The notes under the pieces were generated by a model. The model ran no database searches and was not told the DNA's origin. It saw only the letters and a program-made list of their open reading frames with translations. Shown here one piece after another: positions 59,636-64,000 of a DNA stretch of 64,000 bases. The position numbers and the translations under genes were made by a program. The DNA is taken from assembly GCF_002042965.1 (NCBI RefSeq), contig NZ_MZNT01000007.1:248001-312000 (forward strand), read 5' to 3'. This DNA comes from Paenibacillus sp. 32352. GTDB lineage: Bacteria > Bacillota > Bacilli > Paenibacillales > NBRC-103111. Position 1 is the stretch's first letter; each line of letters starts with the position of its first letter.

Positions 59636-61057
59636 TCATTGCAGCTTGTAAATCGAATAACCATCCTTTACTTCCATCAAGGTATACTTTTCATCCAAAT
59701 ACTGCTTTAAGCTCCCGTCATCCCCGTCAATATGTCCTCTTAGCGGTACAAAATATTTGGCTCCCATACGGACAAAATAGCGAAGCTCCGCCTTCGTATC
59801 CTTAGGAATCGTATTACCTACTCTCCATCCATTACGTTGACTCGCATTGAGCAGCGACGGGTCATCCGTTCCGACAACGATCAAATCATGCTTGCCCGTT
59901 AACGCTTGAACCACCTCGGCTTGTCTCAGCAGAACGGTATGCTGGTTCGTAAGCAGCGGTGCAGTTATCCCATAAGTCTGCCAGCCCATCAAGGCAATGA
60001 CGACAATCGCCATCAGCCGGCCGGTTAACCTGTTCCAGAAGGACATCAGCATAATGCCACTGAACAAAGCAACCAAGGGTCCGATCAATATTAAATAATA
60101 ATCAAATTGAATCGTAGCCACGATGGTGATTAATTCCGCTATCATTGCGATTGCCCATACACCAACGGGAGATTCCTTTCTCCAATTCACTGTGATAAGC
60201 CCGGCCAGGAACAACACGATGCCATACCAGGTAAAAGCCTTCGGCAATTCCCTCGCGAAGAAATGAAGCGCCTCACCGGAAGCAAAGCTCGTGAACAAGC
60301 TGGGCAGGATATGCTTGGTTGCAATGCCGGAGATGAAAGGAAATTCCGCCACCGTGCCTAACCATTGAAAATATAAATAGGGCGGCAATAAGGACAAGCA
60401 TGCAAACAGCCACAGCTCCCACTGCTGAAAGCAGCGCAGCCGATATTCCTTAACCGCCATCCAAACCATTGGAATTCCGACGAAAACAGCCGGTATTTTT
60501 TGTGAAATAGCTAATGCCGTGAAGCCGCACGCAAGCCCAAGCATCATCAAGCGCTTATCGTTCATCCATCGGGTAAAAAAATAAAAGGCCCCAAGCATAA
60601 AAAATAAAGCAGCCGACTCTGGCATGATAGCTCTTGAATATAACACGTTGATCGGCAGGATTCCGTATATCAGCATGGCCATTCGCGCCGTTGGGACGGA
60701 GTAATAATGCTTCGCAATGAGATACAAGAAGCAGGCTGAGCCTAGGAAGAAGCACAATGGAACTGCCCTGGCCAATGCATAGTGATGGCCGAACAGGTGA
60801 TACAATATGGCAATTAGGGTTGTAGTTACTTGAAATTCCAGCTGCACGTAGTTAGGCAATGGGCCGTCGTAGCTCAGCTGCGGGTACAGCGGGTTCATGC
60901 GGTCTTCCAAGAAATGAATGGCAATCGACTCCGTATCCGACTGCCTCCACGAATCGTATTCGTAAGGGGAATTCCCCAAAGACGGAATGCGCAGCGCGGC
61001 AATGAACAGAAGCAGCAGCAGCGGGATCACCCAGGTACGGTATTGTTTCCTATCCAC
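59636..61057 (-). CDS. Glycosyltransferase family 39/ArnT-like membrane protein
   Basis: 473 residues, about eleven membrane segments. The first outer loop has the acidic Glu/Asp motif of lipid-linked sugar transferases (SPYEYDSWRQSDTESIA), as in PMT/ArnT-type enzymes; a second feature is IAKHYYSVPTARMAMLIYGILPINVLYSRAIMPES. The soluble C-terminal part is short. Such enzymes use polyprenyl-phosphate sugars outside the membrane and transfer the sugar to proteins, lipids or wall polymers. The acceptor is unknown. Start GTG at 61057 with AAGGTG close upstream. It is the last gene of an operon with a small SMR-type flippase and a GT2. Confidence 0.85.
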   Translation of the reverse strand: MDRKQYRTWVIPLLLLLFIAALRIPSLGNSPYEYDSWRQSDTESIAIHFLEDRMNPLYPQLSYDGPLPNYVQLEFQVTTTLIAILYHLFGHHYALARAVPLCFFLGSACFLYLIAKHYYSVPTARMAMLIYGILPINVLYSRAIMPESAALFFMLGAFYFFTRWMNDKRLMMLGLACGFTALAISQKIPAVFVGIPMVWMAVKEYRLRCFQQWELWLFACLSLLPPYLYFQWLGTVAEFPFISGIATKHILPSLFTSFASGEALHFFARELPKAFTWYGIVLFLAGLITVNWRKESPVGVWAIAMIAELITIVATIQFDYYLILIGPLVALFSGIMLMSFWNRLTGRLMAIVVIALMGWQTYGITAPLLTNQHTVLLRQAEVVQALTGKHDLIVVGTDDPSLLNASQRNGWRVGNTIPKDTKAELRYFVRMGAKYFVPLRGHIDGDDGSLKQYLDEKYTLMEVKDGYSIYKLQ

Positions 61058-61088
61058 CTTCGCACCTTAACCTCCTGTTCTTTACTAC

Positions 61089-61451
61089 CTATTTGTTAAT
61101 CATCCACACGCCGGCAACAATAATAGCTATACCCATCAGCTTGTTCCAGGAAAAGGACTCGTCCAAAAGAAAGTAAGAAAGAATGACGACAATAATATAA
61201 CCAATGCTGACCATCGGATAGGCATAGCTCAGCTCAGAGCGCGTCAATACCTTGATCCACAATAAAAAGCTTGTTCCAAACAAAAGCAGCCCGAGCACGA
61301 TCTCCGGTGTCTTAAGAAGACGCAGCAGGACCGGAACCAGCGATGAGATCGAAAAAGAGATTGTCCCCAATTTATTGGAGCCAAGCTTCAAAATCACTTG
61401 GCCCAGCGATCCTAAAGCAACCGAAATAAGAATTAACCAAATGGTTTTCAT
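61089..61451 (-). CDS. Small EamA/SMR-type membrane protein (ArnE/F-like)
   Basis: 120 residues from the ATG at 61451, which overlaps the GT2 stop as ATGA. Four membrane segments: IWLILISVALGSLGQVILKLGS, VPVLLRLLKTPEIVLGLLLFGTSFLLWIKVL, SYAYPMVSIGYIIVVILSYFLLD and LMGIAIIVAGVWMI. The layout, including SELSYAYPM and the GVWMI end, is that of ArnE/ArnF-like small multidrug-resistance-family flippases. By position it probably flips the lipid-linked sugar made by the GT2 to the outside for the GT39. Start choice rests on the overlap. Confidence 0.85.
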   Translation of the reverse strand: MKTIWLILISVALGSLGQVILKLGSNKLGTISFSISSLVPVLLRLLKTPEIVLGLLLFGTSFLLWIKVLTRSELSYAYPMVSIGYIIVVILSYFLLDESFSWNKLMGIAIIVAGVWMINK

Positions 61452-62221
61452 AAGGCATGTTCCTTGCTCCATTTTTTGTTATATTTCACTTTTCTCAACA
61501 GTCTAAAATACCCTATCACCGTTCTCCAAATGTTCATTTTACTTTTGCTTTCCTTCAGATGATACTCGAGGATAAGCGGGTATTCACCTGCACGCACGCC
61601 CATTCGGCTGAACCTGGCCATAATTTCCGCCATACATTCGAAGCCGCTGCTCGTAATAAACCGGCCGTTGTAATAAGACATCGCTTTAATGAGAAAACCG
61701 ACCCGGTAGCATCTGAAACCGCTTGAATAATCATTCACATTGGCGATGGGAAAAAACAGCTTAAAAAACCATCTCGCACCGCGGCTAAACAGCTTTCGAT
61801 GCCAGGCCAAGCCAAGCTCTTGTCCTCCGTCCGCATATCGGGAGGCTATGACCATATCCAGCTCCTCCATCCTCAGCTTGGCGAACAAATCGGGAATAAT
61901 GGACGGGCTATGCGTATTATCGGCATCTAACGTGATCAGAACATCTTCATAATCAAAATGAGTAACTACATAATCCAGCAGCGTACTCATGGCTTCCCCA
62001 AGTCCGCGATTATGTTTGTGAGTAAGCACTCTCATATTGGGTAAGACAGCTGCATGGTCCCTTAAAATAGCGGCTGTATCGTCCGTGCTCCCGTCATCTA
62101 CCACAATGATATGAAGCTGTTCCTCTAAGCCGGCTCTCAGCGCCTCCAGCTTCATTAGCAGAATGGGCAGCACATTGCCTTCGTTGTACGCCGGCAGCCC
62201 CACAATCACATTTGATTTCAT
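61448..62221 (-). CDS. Glycosyltransferase family 2 (polyprenyl-phosphate sugar synthase-like)
   Basis: 257 residues. GT-A fold: VIVGLPAYNEGNVLPILLMKLEAL, HIIVVDDGSTDDTAAI, LITLDADNTHSPSIIPDL (DxD-type), and NDYSSGFRCYRVGF. This is the dolichyl/polyprenyl-phosphate mannose synthase-like branch, which transfers a sugar from a nucleotide donor to a polyprenyl phosphate. It starts an operon with the flippase-like and GT39 genes, together forming a complete make-flip-transfer set. Which sugar is used cannot be told. The ATG at 62221 follows GAGAGGTG. Confidence 0.9.
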   Translation of the reverse strand: MKSNVIVGLPAYNEGNVLPILLMKLEALRAGLEEQLHIIVVDDGSTDDTAAILRDHAAVLPNMRVLTHKHNRGLGEAMSTLLDYVVTHFDYEDVLITLDADNTHSPSIIPDLFAKLRMEELDMVIASRYADGGQELGLAWHRKLFSRGARWFFKLFFPIANVNDYSSGFRCYRVGFLIKAMSYYNGRFITSSGFECMAEIMARFSRMGVRAGEYPLILEYHLKESKSKMNIWRTVIGYFRLLRKVKYNKKWSKEHAL

Positions 62222-62304
62222 CCGACACCTCTCTTCCCAGCACGTTCCTATTACTCAATTTATTCCAGTTGTCTCCATTCAAGTACTTCCCTTTATGACA
62301 TGAC

Positions 62305-62332
62305 AAAAAGACCGGCCCTGGTGGACCGGTCT
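62305..62332 (-). terminator. Hairpin with minus-strand T tract
   Basis: Perfect 7-bp stem AGACCGG/CCGGTCT, then TTTTTGTC on the minus strand. It lies upstream of the GT2 gene, so it would end transcription arriving from the GNAT gene. Confidence 0.7.
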
Positions 62333-62407
62333 GAAAAGCATAAATTTGCTCGAATGATATGATACTGTTATTGTTAGTACTATAAACGCTGTGAGGAGAA
62401 CACTTTC

Positions 62408-62578
62408 ATGAGACTTGTCACCAAAACGAGAATCGACTATCTCCAAACCCTGCTGCTCTGTATTGATGATCAACAAAAGCAGAAGGAAGCTCTGCATATT
62501 CTGGAATCCCTGACAAGAGACATTAATGAAAACTACGCTGAGATTGAGAAGCCTATCCGTCTAAAGCCTTATGAATGA
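62408..62578 (+). CDS. Small hypothetical protein (56 residues)
   Basis: Read directly: ATG at 62408, nine bases after GAGGAG, to TGA at 62576-62578. The product MRLVTKTRIDYLQTLLLCID... continues as a predicted helix (DDQQKQKEALHILESLTRDINENY) and ends RLKPYE. It looks like a small soluble helical protein, possibly a dimer. Its last 26 bases overlap the 3' end of the GNAT gene on the other strand. No family recognised. The good ribosome binding site and protein-like composition support it. Confidence 0.6.
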   Translation: MRLVTKTRIDYLQTLLLCIDDQQKQKEALHILESLTRDINENYAEIEKPIRLKPYE

Positions 62579-63122
62579 TCGAGTACATTTTCACATCCTG
62601 GTACTCGCCTTTCACATACATATGTTTACGAAGTATGCCTTCAAATTGCATCCCCGATTTCTCCATGACTCTGGCAGAGCCAATATTATCGGGGTGGCAC
62701 CTCGCTTCGATCCGTACCAGCTTCATTTCGTTAAAGCCAAAATCTACAATGCGCTTTACAATTTCCGTCATGTAACCCCTATTCCAAAATTCCCGGGATA
62801 ACGCATACCCCAACTCCGCACGAGAATGAGCTGTATTCCAATTGACAAAGCCAGCCGTACCGATCATTTTCCGCGAATGCTTATCCTCAATAGCCCAAGA
62901 GGCTATTTTTTGCTCCTCATATGCATTCAGGACCGTCTCGATAAATCTCCTTGTCCCTTCCAGCGACTGATGCGGAGGCCATGTCGTATATCTCGATACT
63001 TCAGGATCTGAACCGTACAGAAACATGTCCTCCGCATCCTGGAACTGAAGCTTCCTAAGTATTGTCCGCTCCGTCTCCAGAACGGGAAGATTGCCAAATA
63101 TAGCTTCAATGGTGATTGCCAT
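62553..63122 (-). CDS. GNAT-family N-acetyltransferase (RimJ/RimL-like)
   Basis: 189 residues from the ATG at 63122, which has AAGGCGGTGG upstream; longer in-frame starts lead into sequence that is not protein-like. RimJ-like GNAT fold: LPVLETERTILRKLQFQDAEDMFLYGSDPEVSRYTTWPPHQSLEGTRRFIE, WAIEDKHSRKMIGTAGF, the acetyl-CoA loop RAELGYALSREFWNRGYMTEIVKRIVDFGF (Q/R-x-x-G-x-G/Y type), LVRIEARCHPDNIGSARVMEKSGMQFEGILRKHMYVKGEYQDVKMYSII. It transfers acetyl to an amine on a small molecule, peptide or ribosomal protein; substrate unknown. Single gene. Confidence 0.88.
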   Translation of the reverse strand: MAITIEAIFGNLPVLETERTILRKLQFQDAEDMFLYGSDPEVSRYTTWPPHQSLEGTRRFIETVLNAYEEQKIASWAIEDKHSRKMIGTAGFVNWNTAHSRAELGYALSREFWNRGYMTEIVKRIVDFGFNEMKLVRIEARCHPDNIGSARVMEKSGMQFEGILRKHMYVKGEYQDVKMYSIIHKALDG

Positions 63123-63260
63123 CGAATCCACCGCCTTTATCATTTGCAACATTATACATGGAATCCTCTCGGTAATCAACCATAATATGGAAGCGTCTAC
63201 TCTTTCCTTCGTCTCCCTGTTAAGCGAATGTAGATCAGCTTTGGCATCTGACTCTCTGAT

Positions 63261-63312
63261 AAAAAAAGCAGCAAAGCCAAGGAAAGGCATCTTCCCTTGA
63301 CTTCGCTGCTTA
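63261..63312 (-). terminator. Terminator of the partial beta-rich protein gene
   Basis: Long stem AAGCAGC-AAG-CAAGG / CCTTG-CTT-GCTGCTT with three mismatches, then seven T on the minus strand, nine bases after the stop. Confidence 0.88.
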
Positions 63313-63320
63313 TTCCAAAA

Positions 63321-64000
63321 TTATTGAGTAAATTGAGCAACTAGACGCTTAGCATCTCCGTTGGCAGTTGTGTACATTTCAAATACCTTCAAGGTCAGCG
63401 GATAATCAAACTGCTGGGAAGTGCCTTTGAACACGATGTTGTTCTCGCCCGTAACCAACCGGTTAGGACCGATAAACGAGTTGACGCTGGTTCCAACCAA
63501 CCGGCCCGCAGCATCATACAGCTCGAACTGCAGCTTCGAGAAGTTGGCATCAACTTGTACATTCGGCTCCCGTTCGATATCCATCAGGAACTTGCCCTTG
63601 TATGAATATTCGAACGTTTGCGAATTGAACTGGAAGGATATATCCCAATGCGATATATCGAACTTAAACGGATAGACGTTAAATTTCGTTTCATTCTCCT
63701 TATCCGTCTGAAGAGCTACACTGTACGTTCCGATGGTTGTTTTATAAGGAGCCGCAGTTTTGGCATCTTCCACCTTCAGCGCCAGCCCCTGTCCCGATTC
63801 CGATACAGGCAGCGAGTAGGAATAATTCACCGTAATCCCTGCGTTCGGCAGGATCGGAGATTCCGTAATGGTTTGACGCTTGCCGCTGTACTCGTAGCCT
63901 TCCGAGCTAATGAGCGATGTATCAAAGGAAGGAATCGCGATTGGACTGTCGCTCTTATTGTATAAGCTGAATTTAGCCGTTACTTTTTTATTGCCTTCCT
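63321..64000 (-). CDS. Beta-rich protein, probably secreted (C-terminal part)
   Basis: The frame is open to the right edge of the window, so the start is outside; an internal GTG at 63830 is only one possible codon in a longer gene. The 225 or so visible residues are two similar beta-sandwich-like units: KVTAKFSLYNKSDSPIAIPSFDTSLISSEGYEYSGKRQTITESPILPNAGITVNYSYSLPVSESGQG and later SHWDISFQFNSQTFEYSYKGKFLMDIEREPNVQVDANFSKLQFELYDAAGRLVGTSVNSF. The first part resembles the DUF4352-type pattern found in lipoproteins. A secreted or surface role is likely but no signal peptide is visible. Confidence 0.6.
   Translation of the reverse strand, partial: EGNKKVTAKFSLYNKSDSPIAIPSFDTSLISSEGYEYSGKRQTITESPILPNAGITVNYSYSLPVSESGQGLALKVEDAKTAAPYKTTIGTYSVALQTDKENETKFNVYPFKFDISHWDISFQFNSQTFEYSYKGKFLMDIEREPNVQVDANFSKLQFELYDAAGRLVGTSVNSFIGPNRLVTGENNIVFKGTSQQFDYPLTLKVFEMYTTANGDAKRLVAQFTQ

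Noticed and set aside
1..64000. CRISPR arrays, tRNA, rRNA, transposases, integrases or prophage modules
   Set aside because: None could be seen by reading the sequence. The only clear tandem repeats are coding (1241-1267 and the SLH repeats) or short simple repeats.

Overview
The window looks like a chromosomal segment of a spore-forming Paenibacillus-type Bacillota. This is inferred from content, not from any marker gene: strong AGGAGG-type ribosome binding sites, TTG and GTG starts behind good Shine-Dalgarno sequences, a GerAB-type germinant permease, an S-layer-anchored giant protein, LplABC-like sugar ABC importers paired with AraC or YesMN regulators, and many lipoprotein solute-binding proteins. 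No rRNA, tRNA, transposase, phage module or CRISPR array was seen.

Layout. 0-5 kb: a partial ArsR-like regulator, a frameshifted HAD gene, a small zinc-ribbon protein, and a four-gene envelope-stress operon (pspA, ydjG-, ydjH-, ydjI-like, all minus strand) behind a sigma-W-like promoter. 5-10 kb: a GH31 glycosidase, a divergent AraC regulator and an orphan solute-binding lipoprotein broken by one extra G in a G7 tract. 10-18 kb: an MBL hydrolase, a Gal80-like oxidoreductase with a MarR repressor and repeated TTTAGC-type operators, a short-form hybrid cluster protein, an NlpC/P60 lipoprotein, a spore-coat-type glycosyltransferase and a second orphan solute-binding protein. 18-27 kb: pectin-related functions, with oligogalacturonate lyase, a polysaccharide deacetylase, an LplA/C/B-like importer and a membrane-bound AraC sensor-regulator. 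27-34 kb: a secreted nuclease/phosphatase-fold protein with a lamin-tail domain, a CynX-like exporter with a LysR regulator, a small alarmone synthetase, an ANT(6)-type aminoglycoside adenylyltransferase and a Cys-cluster/pentapeptide-repeat protein. 34-44 kb: a 1342-residue SLH protein with seven near-identical Ig-like repeats, an orphan GerAB permease, two MFS transporters and a FadR-type regulator. 44-50 kb: small or conserved genes, including a diverged second translation initiation factor IF-3, a lipoprotein cytochrome c and a HAD-adenylate kinase pair. 50-60 kb: a glycan locus with a YesM/YesN-like two-component system, a divergent SBP-permease-permease-sulfatase operon with two exact cre-like sites, and a convergent FAD oxidoreductase. 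59-64 kb: a GT2/SMR-type flippase/GT39 cassette for lipid-linked sugar transfer, a 56-residue ORF, a GNAT acetyltransferase and a partial beta-rich protein cut by the window edge.

How it fits together: most of the window is accessory carbohydrate metabolism (GH31, PL22, sulfatase, two complete importers, two orphan binding proteins), each with its own local regulator, mixed with envelope functions. Nothing stands out as a wholly new system. The observations most worth following are the diverged IF-3 paralogue, the sulfatase importer locus with twin cre-like repeats, the three-gene glycosyl-transfer cassette, and slippage-type repeats that alter or break genes in the first 10 kb.
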